Source: Actinomycetota bacterium
Lineage (GTDB): Bacteria; Actinomycetota; Thermoleophilia; Solirubrobacterales; 70-9
Reading direction: 5' to 3'
NCBI GenBank assembly: GCA_005884985.1
Contig: VAYK01000108.1
Span: forward strand, 1 to 14,841
DNA length: 14,841 bases
Shown: in pieces, positions 1 to 8,771 of the stretch
How the letters are laid out: each line of letters begins with the position of its first letter
Position numbering within the stretch: the stretch's first letter is position 1
Notes under the pieces: model-generated
Databases searched by the model: none
What the model was told of the DNA's origin: nothing
What the model saw: only the letters and a program-made list of their open reading frames with translations
Program-made: the position numbers and the translations under genes

Positions 1-1092
1 AACCGTCGCCGCACGCGCGATCACGAGGCGATCGATCTGGTCGCTGATCGCGCTCAGCAGCACCCTGACCCGGTGCGATTCCTCGCTCCGCAGAAGGCAG
101 GCTCTGGCCATACGCATGTGTTGCACGCGATGCTTGAATCGCTTGCGTATCAACCGATTTGCAGCGTCGCCGAGCTGTCCTCTACGGGCGTACATCATCG
201 CCACGGCTTGATCCGAGTCCACCGTCTCGCGGCCCTTCAGGAGGCGCTCATACCTAGCCAGATGATGTATCGCATGCTGCGTTCCGGCGCGGCGCAGATG
301 AGGGATCGGTGCTGCGACGAGTGGCACTCCAGGGCCTTTGAAATCGAACCAAGTCTCGAACCCAGCGTGGACGTCATAGCCATAACCGCCGTTGCCTAGG
401 TCGTTGCCCGGTCCTCCGTAGATGTGGTCGTTTCCGTTGAAGCCACCCACCTGATCGTCGCCGACCCCTCCATATCCTCGATCAGCCCCTTCCATGAGAT
501 TCAGGAGGTCGTTTCCGGAGCCGCCGTAGACGACATCCGCCCCAGGCCCGGTACTGATCGTGTCGTCGCCGGTCCCACCCCACACCGCGTCCCGGCCCGA
601 AGACGCCTCGACCAGATCGTCGCCGGGGCCACCGCGAATGCGGTCGTTGCCGATCGAGGAGCGAATCGCGTCGCGTCCCGGCCCGCCGTCGATAAGATCA
701 TCGCCCGCCTCGCCGTTTAGCTGGTCGTTGCCCCGTCCGCCTGAGATTCGGTCACGCGCTGTGGTGCCGTCCACGTAGTCGTTGCCTCGACCGCCGTCGA
801 TCCGTGTGCCCTGGTCGTGGCGACCAAGGCCGGCCAGGATCACGTCCCGACCCCCTCCGCCGCAGATCACGTCGCGTCCTCCGTTGCCGATGATCCACTC
901 GCCGCCCCTGCCGCCCGCGATCACATCTCGCCCCTGGGTTCCGCTGATCACATGCCGCCCGTGGGACTTCAGCCCAGTGTTCGAGCCGACGATCGTCGCC
1001 CGGTGGCCGAGACAGCTGTGGTGCGCGACCGCCGTGCCAACGTGTAGGGCCAGCGCGGACGCGAACGTAACGATGATTATGTGACGCCGCAA
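1..1092 (-). CDS. Secreted RTX (hemolysin-type) calcium-binding repeat protein, C-terminus beyond window
   Basis: An open frame of 364 codons runs from a TTG at 1090-1092 to the left edge without a stop. The start was chosen because it gives a clear signal peptide (MRR, then a hydrophobic stretch, then an AVA cleavage site near residue 23) and because an in-frame stop lies upstream; no Shine-Dalgarno site is visible. Residues about 50-235 are nine-residue-type repeats of the form GGxGxDxhx (for example GGTGDDTI, GGSGNDLL, GGPGNDL). In known RTX proteins these form a calcium-binding beta-roll, usually extracellular. Many units here carry Arg in the loop (GRDVI, GRDAV), so some may bind calcium poorly. 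Residues about 262-364 change to a basic, helical, repeat-free domain that I do not recognise. Base composition there is visibly lower in GC (about 57% in a 60-nt sample) than in the pilus genes. No secretion ATPase is next to it. The repeat call is firm; the role (adhesin, surface protein or enzyme) is unknown. Confidence 0.8.
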   Translation of the reverse strand, partial: MRRHIIIVTFASALALHVGTAVAHHSCLGHRATIVGSNTGLKSHGRHVISGTQGRDVIAGGRGGEWIIGNGGRDVICGGGGRDVILAGLGRHDQGTRIDGGRGNDYVDGTTARDRISGGRGNDQLNGEAGDDLIDGGPGRDAIRSSIGNDRIRGGPGDDLVEASSGRDAVWGGTGDDTISTGPGADVVYGGSGNDLLNLMEGADRGYGGVGDDQVGGFNGNDHIYGGPGNDLGNGGYGYDVHAGFETWFDFKGPGVPLVAAPIPHLRRAGTQHAIHHLARYERLLKGRETVDSDQAVAMMYARRGQLGDAANRLIRKRFKHRVQHMRMARACLLRSEESHRVRVLLSAISDQIDRLVIARAATV

Positions 1093-1110
1093 CCCGGGAG
1101 CGCGGCAGTA

Positions 1111-1138
1111 GTTATCCAGGGTGATGTTTCACCATCAA
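1111..1138 (-). promoter_or_regulatory. Candidate promoter of the RTX gene with palindrome in the spacer
   Basis: Read on the minus strand, TTGATG (1133-1138) and GATAAC (1111-1116) are separated by 16 nt. Each matches four of six bases of the housekeeping -35 and -10 consensus. The -10 ends 18 nt before the TTG start at 1092, which would give a very short leader and fits the lack of a ribosome binding site. The spacer region contains the inverted repeat GGTGA-4-TCACC (1120-1133), placed where a repressor or a spacer-twisting activator could act. The match is by eye only. Confidence 0.35.
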
Positions 1139-1162
1139 GGGTGGGCGCTTGTCAGGCGCGGG

Positions 1163-1297
1163 GTGAATCCCGCATCGGTGCAGCGGATTCGGAACATGGT
1201 ACGCCAGCGGTCGGCGTGGTCGGATCTTGACCGGGCTGCGCTCGCCCTGGTGGCAGCCTCGGTGGCTGGCTGGGCCGTGCTGACAGCGACCGGTTAG
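1163..1297 (+). CDS. Possible small single-pass membrane protein (about 44 aa)
   Basis: A short plus-strand frame ends at TAG 1295-1297. It is open back to ATG 1124, with GTG codons at 1163 and 1178 and ATG at 1196. I chose GTG 1163 because a weak AGG (1154-1156) sits six bases before it and because codons before it lose the G/C-ending bias seen after it; the start is uncertain. The product has a basic N-terminal half with repeated Arg, then a strongly hydrophobic segment (AALALVAASVAGWAVLTATG) that would form one membrane helix at the very C-terminus. A GC-rich hairpin follows the stop codon directly. I recognise no family. It could be a chance frame in GC-rich DNA. Confidence 0.3.
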   Translation: MNPASVQRIRNMVRQRSAWSDLDRAALALVAASVAGWAVLTATG

Positions 1298-1318
1298 CGC
1301 CCGTCAACGCGCCGGGCG
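1298..1318 (+). terminator. GC-rich hairpin after the small ORF
   Basis: CGCCCG (1298-1303) pairs with CGGGCG (1313-1318) around a nine-base loop, immediately after the TAG of the small ORF. There is no T run, so it is at most a weak terminator. The rest of 1319-1403 shows GC-rich short direct repeats of CCGCCGAC type but no gene. Confidence 0.25.
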
Positions 1319-1403
1319 TCCCGCAGCTACCGCCGACCGCCGACGGGCTGCCGTAGTGAAGTGGGGTACGGCGGTCTATACACCACAACCCGATTCGCAC
1401 AGG

Positions 1404-1409
1404 TATAAC
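1404..1409 (+). promoter_or_regulatory. Candidate -10 element (TATAAC) before the phosphoesterase
   Basis: TATAAC matches the -10 consensus at five of six bases, but no good -35 lies 16-18 nt upstream. Transcription would begin about six or seven bases after it, close to the in-frame GTG at 1416, so the mRNA may be leaderless or have a leader of only a few bases before ATG 1425. Confidence 0.22.
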
Positions 1410-1424
1410 TCCGGTGTGTCTCCG

Positions 1425-2512
1425 ATGCCACCGATGCTGCGGCCGTTGCTTCTCGCCCTTTGCACCCTGCTCGCCCTTGCTGCGCCGGGTGGAACCGGCG
1501 CGAGCCTCGCGAGTACCCCACCGGTTCGCCACGTCTTCATCGTCATGCTCGAGAACGAGAACGCGGCGACCACCTTCGCCCCGGACTCACCCGCGCCCTA
1601 CCTCTCAAAGACGTTGCGGAGCAAGGGCGCCTTCCTGCCCAACTACTACGGCGTCACGCACCTGAGCCTCGGCAACTACATCGCGCTCGTCAGCGGTCAG
1701 GGCTCGAATCCGCAGACGCAGGCCGACTGTCAGGTGTTCAACGAGTTCGTTCCCGTGGGCACGGGTTCCCATGGCCAGGCGCTCGGCCAGGGTTGCGTCT
1801 ATCCCCGGTCGGTGCCGACGGTCGCGAACCAGCTTACAGCGAACCGCCTCACCTGGAAGGGCTACATGGAGGACATGGGCAACGATCCGGCGCGCGAGAG
1901 CGCGACCTGCGGACACCCGCCACTCGCGACCAATACGCCGCGCGCCACAACCCGTTCGTCTACTTCCACTCGATCATCGACACCCCCGCCTGTGCACAGA
2001 GGGACGTCCCGCTGAGTCGGCTGCCGGACGACCTCGCGAACTCGCGCATAGCCAACCTCAGCTTCATCACCCCCAACCTGTGCCACGACGGCCACGACGA
2101 GCCGTGCGTGAACGGCAAGCCGGGCGGCCTGGTCAGCGCCGACGCCTGGCTGCGCAACTGGGTCCCGCGGATCATCGGGTCCTCGGTGTTCAAGCGCAAC
2201 GGCCTCTTGCTAGTGACCTTCGACGAGGCGGAGGCCCAGGGCGGCGGAGCCGACGCGAGTGCCTGCTGCAGCGAGGCGCAATTCCCGAATACGCCGAACA
2301 ACGGCGGTCCCGTTCAGGGGAGCGGCGGCGGTCGCGTGGGGGCCGTCGCCCTCTCGCCGTTCATCCGCCCCGGAACGGTGACAACTCATCCCTACAACCA
2401 CTTCTCCACGCTGCGGACGATCGAGCAACTCTTCGGCCTTCCCTTGCTCGGATACGCGGGCTCGCCCAACCCCGGAAGCTTCTGGGCGAACGTGTTCACC
2501 GGGTCCTTCTAG
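1425..2512 (+). pseudogene. Secreted phosphoesterase/acid phosphatase-like protein (PF04185 type), frameshifted
   Basis: The N-terminal part reads from ATG 1425: a signal peptide (MPPMLRPLLLALCTLLALAA), then HVFIVMLENEN and THLSLGNYIALVSGQ, typical of the metal-dependent phosphoesterase family that includes phospholipase C and AcpA-type acid phosphatases. This frame continues to YMEDMGNDPARESATCGHPP and then degenerates, ending at a stop at 2013-2015. The rest of the protein resumes in another frame from about 1940 (DQYAARHNPFVYFHSIID) through LLVTFDEAE, a metal-site segment, to the C-terminus at TAG 2510-2512. The two halves are clearly one gene missing one base (or 3n+1 bases) between about 1917 and 1940. 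From memory, relatives have around a dozen more residues between CGHP and DQYA, so a longer out-of-frame deletion is possible; assembly error is the other explanation. The intact enzyme would hydrolyse phosphate esters outside the membrane. GTG 1416 and ATG 1356 are alternative starts. It converges with the pilus operon. Confidence 0.8.
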
Positions 2513-2538
2513 GCCGTCACCCAACCAGCTGACGTGGC

Positions 2539-2562
2539 GCGGCGGCCGGCAGTCCCCGCCGC
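2539..2562. terminator. Hairpin between convergent genes
   Basis: GCGGCGG (2539-2545) pairs with CCGCCGC (2556-2562) around a ten-base loop, in the 69-nt gap between the ends of the phosphoesterase and tadC. It has no T tract on either side. Its place between convergent genes suggests a bidirectional terminator, but GC-rich DNA forms such stems easily. Confidence 0.3.
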
Positions 2563-2581
2563 TCGGGTTCCAGCGCCCCGA

Positions 2582-3493
2582 TCAACCGCCGCCGAGCGCG
2601 TGCGAGAGGTTGTAGATCGCCGGGTACAGGAGGACGATGAACACGGCCGGAAAGATCAGGAACACGAGCGGGAAGAGGATCTTGACCGGCGCCTTTTGAG
2701 CCCGCGCCTCGGCCGCGGCTCGGCGCCTGGACCGCATCTCGATCGCCAGTGATCGCATGATCTCGCCGATCGAGACACCGAGGGTCTCGCCCTGCAGCAC
2801 CGACCGCACGAAGGATCGCATCGCCGGCGTGTCGGCACGGCTCAGCATGTTCTCGAGCGCGGCCTCGGTCGAGAGACCCATGTTCTGCTCGCGCAGTGCG
2901 AGATTGAGCTCGTCGCCAAGCGGCCCCCCGATCTCGCGCGCCGCCAGGCGAAGGGCGCCAGCGAAGCCGGTGCCGGCCTCGACCGTGACGACCAGCGAGT
3001 CGATGAGCTCCGGCAGCTCGTAGTCGATCCGGGCCAGCCGCCGCTTGGCCCGGTCGCGGACCAGCGCCAGGGGGAAGATCCAGCCGGCGAGCGCCGCCAG
3101 CGTTATGCCGGCCAACAGGATGGTCGCGGAGACGTTCAAGAGCGGCGCAAGCCAGAGCCACATCACGGCCAGTCCCAGCGTGCTCAGCACCCTGTAGCCG
3201 AGGAAAAGCCCGGGCCCCGTCCCGTACATCCCGGCAGACATGAGCAGCGCGCGCATCTCCTGCTCCTCGCCGCCGCTGAGGGTCGGGCTGACCTTGGCCC
3301 CCACGTTCGCCGCCAGCCGGTCGAGGAAGGCCGACAGGCTGCCCCGGGCGTCGCCGACCGGGAGCGGAGCGCCGTAGGCGCCGATCTGCTCGAGCCGCTC
3401 GGCGGTGCGAATCCGGGGCAGCGCGACCGCCCGGGCGATGAGGGCCACGGCACCGCCCGTGAGGGTCAGCCCGATGATTAGAAGCAGGAACAT
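2582..3493 (-). CDS. tadC: Tad pilus inner-membrane platform protein TadC
   Basis: The 303-residue product has the TadC layout: an N-terminal membrane helix (residues about 3-22), a basic cytoplasmic segment, two helices at about 97-118 and 122-144, a cytoplasmic T2SSF (GspF-type) domain at about 155-265 with the conserved ELPELIDSLVVTVEAG start, and a final helix at about 272-292. In known Tad systems TadC pairs with TadB to form the membrane platform that couples the TadA ATPase to pilin assembly. The ATG at 3491-3493 is preceded by a strong AAGGAG site seven bases upstream. The gene lies 14 nt after the VWA-tadB fusion and is the last gene of the operon. Length is normal for the family and nothing looks damaged. 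Confidence 0.93.
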   Translation of the reverse strand: MFLLLIIGLTLTGGAVALIARAVALPRIRTAERLEQIGAYGAPLPVGDARGSLSAFLDRLAANVGAKVSPTLSGGEEQEMRALLMSAGMYGTGPGLFLGYRVLSTLGLAVMWLWLAPLLNVSATILLAGITLAALAGWIFPLALVRDRAKRRLARIDYELPELIDSLVVTVEAGTGFAGALRLAAREIGGPLGDELNLALREQNMGLSTEAALENMLSRADTPAMRSFVRSVLQGETLGVSIGEIMRSLAIEMRSRRRAAAEARAQKAPVKILFPLVFLIFPAVFIVLLYPAIYNLSHALGGG

Positions 3494-3507
3494 CTCTCTC
3501 CTTATCC

Positions 3508-5376
3508 CTAGACCGTGATGTTGACGATGCGTTTGATCACCAGCGAACCGAGGATTACCAGCCCGGCCGCGATCCCGAGCAGAAGGTTCCCCGTCCCGGT
3601 GTGGAACAGCGGGCGAAGGTACTCGGGGTTGATCAGCGAGATCGCCCCCACGAGCACCGGGGGGATGGCGGTGACGACGACTCGTGAGAGGCGCCCCTGC
3701 GCGGTCATCGTCTCCATCAGCCTACGAAGCTCACCGCGCTGGCGGATCGTCTGGACCACGCGGTCGAGAACCTCGGCGGTGTTGCCGCCCGTCTCCCGCT
3801 GGATCGTCGCGACGAGTGCCACCTGGTCGAGATCGCGATTGTCCATGCGCCGCGCCACCCGCCGGATCGCTTCCTCGAGCGGCACGCCGAGCCGCTCGTC
3901 GTTGACGATCCGCCGGAACTCGCTCCGCGAGGGCTCGGACGCCTCTTCCACCATGACCGAGAACGCGCCCACCATGCTGTGCCCGGCGCGGATCGCCGAC
4001 GCTACGACCTGGAGATTGTCGGAGAGTTGATCCGCGAGCTCCGTGCGCCGGTGCTTGACGCGGCGGCTGATCTCGCCGCGCACAACCAGGGCTACCAACA
4101 GGCCGAGGGGAGCGAGGATCGCCACGCCCGTGGTCGCGCCGACCACGAGCATGGCGAGCAGGGTGGCGATCGCCGTCCCGACCGCGATCTGGATCGCGGG
4201 GGTGTCGATCTGCGCTACGTCGAGCTCCTGGGCGAACCGCCTCCAGCGCGGCTGGTCCTCGACCGCTTCCTCGAGCTTCCCCAGCAGCCCGCCTCGCTCC
4301 CGGGGCTCCTCCTCCTCGACAGCCGGACCGACGGAGACGAACCGGGCCAGCCGCTGCGGCAGCGATTTCGGCCGCGGTCGAGCGAGGACGATGATCGCGA
4401 GCATGAGCAGGAGCGTGGTCGACGCTACCGCTGCGACCATCGCCGCCGTCGACCGCCAGAACCCGCTGCCGTGTTCCGGGACAGGCGGGACGGCTGCGGC
4501 CGGAGGCCGAGCCGTATACGAGTCGCGTCCGGTGCCAGGGACTCCGTTGACGTCCATCTCGACCGTGACGCGTTCGCCGGGCGTGGCCTGTGAGCGGTAG
4601 GTGACCAGGTACTCCCTCGCCAGCTTGGAGCCGAGCGCGTCGAAGATCCCCGAGAGCTGCTGGGGGCGTCGGGCATCGGCGTAGGTGCCACTCCCGGCGA
4701 GCCTTCGCAGGGCGGCGGGGTCGAACCTGCTCGATTGGAGCCCGACACCGAACACCCTGACGCCCGCGGCGCGCGCCAAGCGCACCACCTGGTCGAGGGT
4801 TGCGCTGCTGCCGATGTCCCGCCCATCTGAGAGGACGACGACGGAGCCGTTGCTGATCCCCTGCCCCTCGAGTTCGCGGACGGCCTCGGCCACGGCGTCG
4901 TAGAGGTGCGTCGAGACGGCGAGTCGCGGCTGTTGCGAGAGAACCTGGCTGATCGCCGTGTCGTCCGTTGTCAGTGGCAGGGCCACGCTGACGTCACGGC
5001 TGAAGGTGACGACCCCGAGCTCCTGCTCCGCGGCCCGCCGATCGGCGAAGGCCTGTGCCGCTTTCATCGCCCCGCGGATCGCCGCTCCCCGCATGCTCTC
5101 GCTGGCGTCGATCACCAGCACCGTCCCGAACGCTCCCTTGCTCGCGTGGCTCGCCGACGCAACATTCACTTCGCTCATCTGCTGGCCGTTCTCGCGAACC
5201 TGGACGTTGCTCGCCGAGAGGGCCAGCCCGGAGGGAATCCGGAGCGAGTAGGCGCGCTCGGGGAAGGCGGCGCTGCCCGCGGGAGAGATCTGCGGGCCGT
5301 CGGCCGCCGCGGCCGGCGCCGCGGCCGCCGCCGCGCACAGGGCTGCTGCCAGCGTCGCTGTGAGCCTTCGCGACAC
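3508..5376 (-). CDS. tadB: Fusion of extracytoplasmic von Willebrand factor A domain to Tad platform protein TadB
   Basis: This 622-residue protein has two parts. The N-terminus has a signal peptide or anchor (Ala-rich, residues 1-25) and a VWA domain at about 83-255 with a complete metal-ion adhesion site: D90-A-S92-E-S94, T156 in STHLYDA, and D184 in LSDGRD. A membrane helix at about 308-332 and an acidic linker then lead to TadB: helices at about 397-434, a T2SSF domain at about 445-560 with a QLSDNLQVVASAIRAG start, and two C-terminal helices (about 565-585 and 596-614). TadB works with TadC as the pilus platform; the VWA part would face outward and could bind protein ligands through a divalent metal. 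The GTG start (5374-5376) is two bases after the tadA stop, with GGGGAG upstream. Canonical TadB proteins are about half this length. No stop or frame change lies at the junction, so the fusion is real in this sequence. Confidence 0.9.
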   Translation of the reverse strand: MSRRLTATLAAALCAAAAAAPAAAADGPQISPAGSAAFPERAYSLRIPSGLALSASNVQVRENGQQMSEVNVASASHASKGAFGTVLVIDASESMRGAAIRGAMKAAQAFADRRAAEQELGVVTFSRDVSVALPLTTDDTAISQVLSQQPRLAVSTHLYDAVAEAVRELEGQGISNGSVVVLSDGRDIGSSATLDQVVRLARAAGVRVFGVGLQSSRFDPAALRRLAGSGTYADARRPQQLSGIFDALGSKLAREYLVTYRSQATPGERVTVEMDVNGVPGTGRDSYTARPPAAAVPPVPEHGSGFWRSTAAMVAAVASTTLLLMLAIIVLARPRPKSLPQRLARFVSVGPAVEEEEPRERGGLLGKLEEAVEDQPRWRRFAQELDVAQIDTPAIQIAVGTAIATLLAMLVVGATTGVAILAPLGLLVALVVRGEISRRVKHRRTELADQLSDNLQVVASAIRAGHSMVGAFSVMVEEASEPSRSEFRRIVNDERLGVPLEEAIRRVARRMDNRDLDQVALVATIQRETGGNTAEVLDRVVQTIRQRGELRRLMETMTAQGRLSRVVVTAIPPVLVGAISLINPEYLRPLFHTGTGNLLLGIAAGLVILGSLVIKRIVNITV

Positions 5377-5378
5377 GG

Positions 5379-6754
<1,376 letters not shown>

Positions 6755-6755
<1 letters not shown>

Positions 6756-7951
6756 CAGGTCAGCCTGCCCCGCCGCGACCGCAGCAGGCGAAAGCCCCTG
6801 CGCCGATGGCCATTCGAACTCGCCGTGTGGGGCAGGTACACGGCCGCCAGCTGCCGGAGCGCCCCCGCAACGGGCGAGCGGGCGTCGCTGAGCAGGATCG
6901 GGGCCCCCTCGTTGAGGGAGCGCGGTACCGCGCGATTGCTCGGGACGAGCACATCCGGCTTGCGGCCGATGATCTGCTCGACGTCAGCGTGCGCGATCCC
7001 CACCTGGCTGTCCGCGCGATTCAGCACCACGGCGATCGCCGTCGGGTCGTAGCCCATCAGCTCGAGCGTCTCGAGCCCGAGCTTGGTGTTCTTGAGCGAC
7101 AGCGAGTCCATCGCCGTCACCATGCAGACGTGCGACGAGGCGTCGATCGCGGCGATCACCGCCGGCGTGAAGTCCGGCGGCGTGTCCACGATCACGTGGT
7201 CGTAGCTCGCCCGCAGGAGGTCGTACACCTCACGCAGGAGCTCCGTCGACACCTCGCTCGCCTGGTCGGGCCGGGTCGGGGCGAGCAGGGCGCGGGCCTG
7301 CGACGAGTGCGTCGCCAGGTACGCGTCGAGCTTCTCCCCGTCGAGCGCACCCCCCGAGCTGGCGAGGTCGTAGACGGTCCGCTCCGGACTCAACCCCAGC
7401 GCGAGGCCGATGTCCCCGAACTGGAGGTCGAGATCGACGACCACCGAGCGCTTCCCAGCCGCGGCCAGGCCCACGGCGAGATTCGAGGACGCGACCGTCT
7501 TGCCGGTGCCACCCTTGGGCCCGAGGACGCAGATCATCGGTGCGTTGGCCGTCGGTCGCGCGGCGTCACGGCCGCGATTGCGGGCGATGGCCTTCTGGAA
7601 CGCGAACAGCACCCGCTCCGGCGTCTCCGGGAGCTTGACGACGTCGTCCGCCCCGGCATCGAACAGGGCATGGACGAAGTAGTCCGGCGGCGTCTCGCAG
7701 AAGGCGATCACGGGCCGGTCCCGGCGCTTCGAGCTGACCTCGCGGACCAGATCGACGGCCGCCGTGGAGGCGCGGCCACAGGCAACCACCAGGACGTCGG
7801 CGGCCTGGTCATCGAGAGCCCCGTCAACGTTGCCGAGGCCCTCGATCAGGCCCGCGAGGACGACCTTGCCCCCTGGCGGGAGGGCGGCCTCGACGACCGG
7901 TCCATCGACGTCCTCGTCCAGCGCGATCAGGGCATTGATGGTGTCGTTCAT
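6755..7951 (-). CDS. cpaE: Tad pilus localisation ATPase CpaE/TadZ (MinD/ParA-like)
   Basis: The 398-residue product has a receiver-like N-terminal domain (about 1-125) followed by a ParA/MinD-type ATPase. The deviant Walker A motif GPKGGTGKT (about 144-152) is followed by VVVDLDLQFGDIGLALGL, the usual CpaE/TadZ Walker A' region, and HVIVDTPPDFTP. In known systems TadZ/CpaE positions the pilus machinery in the cell. The receiver-like part appears to be a pseudo-receiver: I see no clear Asp triad. The C-terminus is very basic (RRRGFRLLRSRRGR), possibly contacting membrane or nucleic acid. A good GGGAGG site sits nine bases before the ATG at 7949-7951; the gene begins three bases after cpaB and overlaps tadA by one base. 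Confidence 0.93.
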
Positions 7952-7954
7952 CGC

Positions 7955-8749
7955 TCAGCCTCCCGAGCTCGAGCCGAGGCCGATGAGGCTTCCGAGCTCC
8001 ACCGGCTTGGTCGGCGTGTTCTTTGCAATGGTCGGCGGGCGGACCGTGAGCCAGACCTTGCCTTGGTCCGAGGCCAGCGCGATTCGGCTCGCCTCGACGT
8101 CGCTGACCCGCAACTCGACCTGGTTGGTCGTGCTCGAGCTGCCCACCCCGGTCGAAGCCGGCTTGTCGGGGGCCGCTAGAACCAGCACGTCGCGGGCGAG
8201 CACGTCGAGGATCGGACGCGCGGCGCCGCCCGAGATCTCGGCGTTGAGGCCGCCGAGGACGTCGACGCGCGAGCCGGCATGGATGTTCCCGATGTTCCCG
8301 TGTGCCGCGTCGAGCGGAACCGAGATCGCCCGGTCGGTGCCCTCGAGCTCGCTGGTGATCGGATCGGCTCCCGGGGCGAAGTCTGCCGACGTGAGCTGCT
8401 GGCCCTTGTAGATGTCGGTCGTCGCGACCTGGCCGCGCAGGGCACCGGGGTCGGTGAAGGCTCCGCCGACCAGCTGGTCCTCGCGCACGCTCTGGACGTC
8501 GAAGAGGTTCGAGCCCGCAACCACGTCGCCCGGGGTCCCTTTCTCGATCACGCGCCCCGCCACCAGGGCCTTGACCGTGGTGGCGCTGGGCACGCTTTGA
8601 CGGTAGTTGTTCATGAACACGAGCAGCACCACGAGGGCCGCGACTGCGGCCAGCGTAGCGACGCCGATCGTGCCCCGGCGGGTGGAGAGGATCTTTCGCG
8701 ATCCGAGGTTCGCCGGAAGCTTCGATGCGAGCTCTGCTGGGGTTTGCAC
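7955..8749 (-). CDS. cpaB: Flp pilus assembly protein CpaB/RcpC (SAF domain)
   Basis: The 264-residue product has a short cytoplasmic N-terminus, one membrane helix (about 27-46), an SAF-type domain (about 57-125; ATTVKALVAGRVIEKGTPGDVV) and a following RcpC-type domain (AISVPLDAAHGNIGNIHAGSRVDVLGG) typical of CpaB/RcpC. In Gram-negative Tad systems RcpC sits with the secretin and may touch peptidoglycan; here, with no secretin, it probably works at the membrane-wall interface. The GTG start (8747-8749) is preceded by AGGAAG at five bases. The C-terminus ends in a Gly/Ser tail. The gene lies 22 nt after the tadG-like gene and 3 nt before cpaE. Confidence 0.88.
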   Translation of the reverse strand: MQTPAELASKLPANLGSRKILSTRRGTIGVATLAAVAALVVLLVFMNNYRQSVPSATTVKALVAGRVIEKGTPGDVVAGSNLFDVQSVREDQLVGGAFTDPGALRGQVATTDIYKGQQLTSADFAPGADPITSELEGTDRAISVPLDAAHGNIGNIHAGSRVDVLGGLNAEISGGAARPILDVLARDVLVLAAPDKPASTGVGSSSTTNQVELRVSDVEASRIALASDQGKVWLTVRPPTIAKNTPTKPVELGSLIGLGSSSGG

Positions 8750-8771
8750 AATTACTTCCTTTCGCTGTTCG

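Noticed and set aside
73..1084. Plus-strand frames over the left region
   Set aside because: They are antisense to the RTX repeats, whose regular GGxGxD pattern on the minus strand is decisive.
6806..8179. Long plus-strand frame (457 codons) opposite cpaE
   Set aside because: It is antisense to the well-supported cpaE and cpaB genes; the translation is low-complexity, rich in Arg, Asp and His, as expected for a GC-rich antisense shadow.
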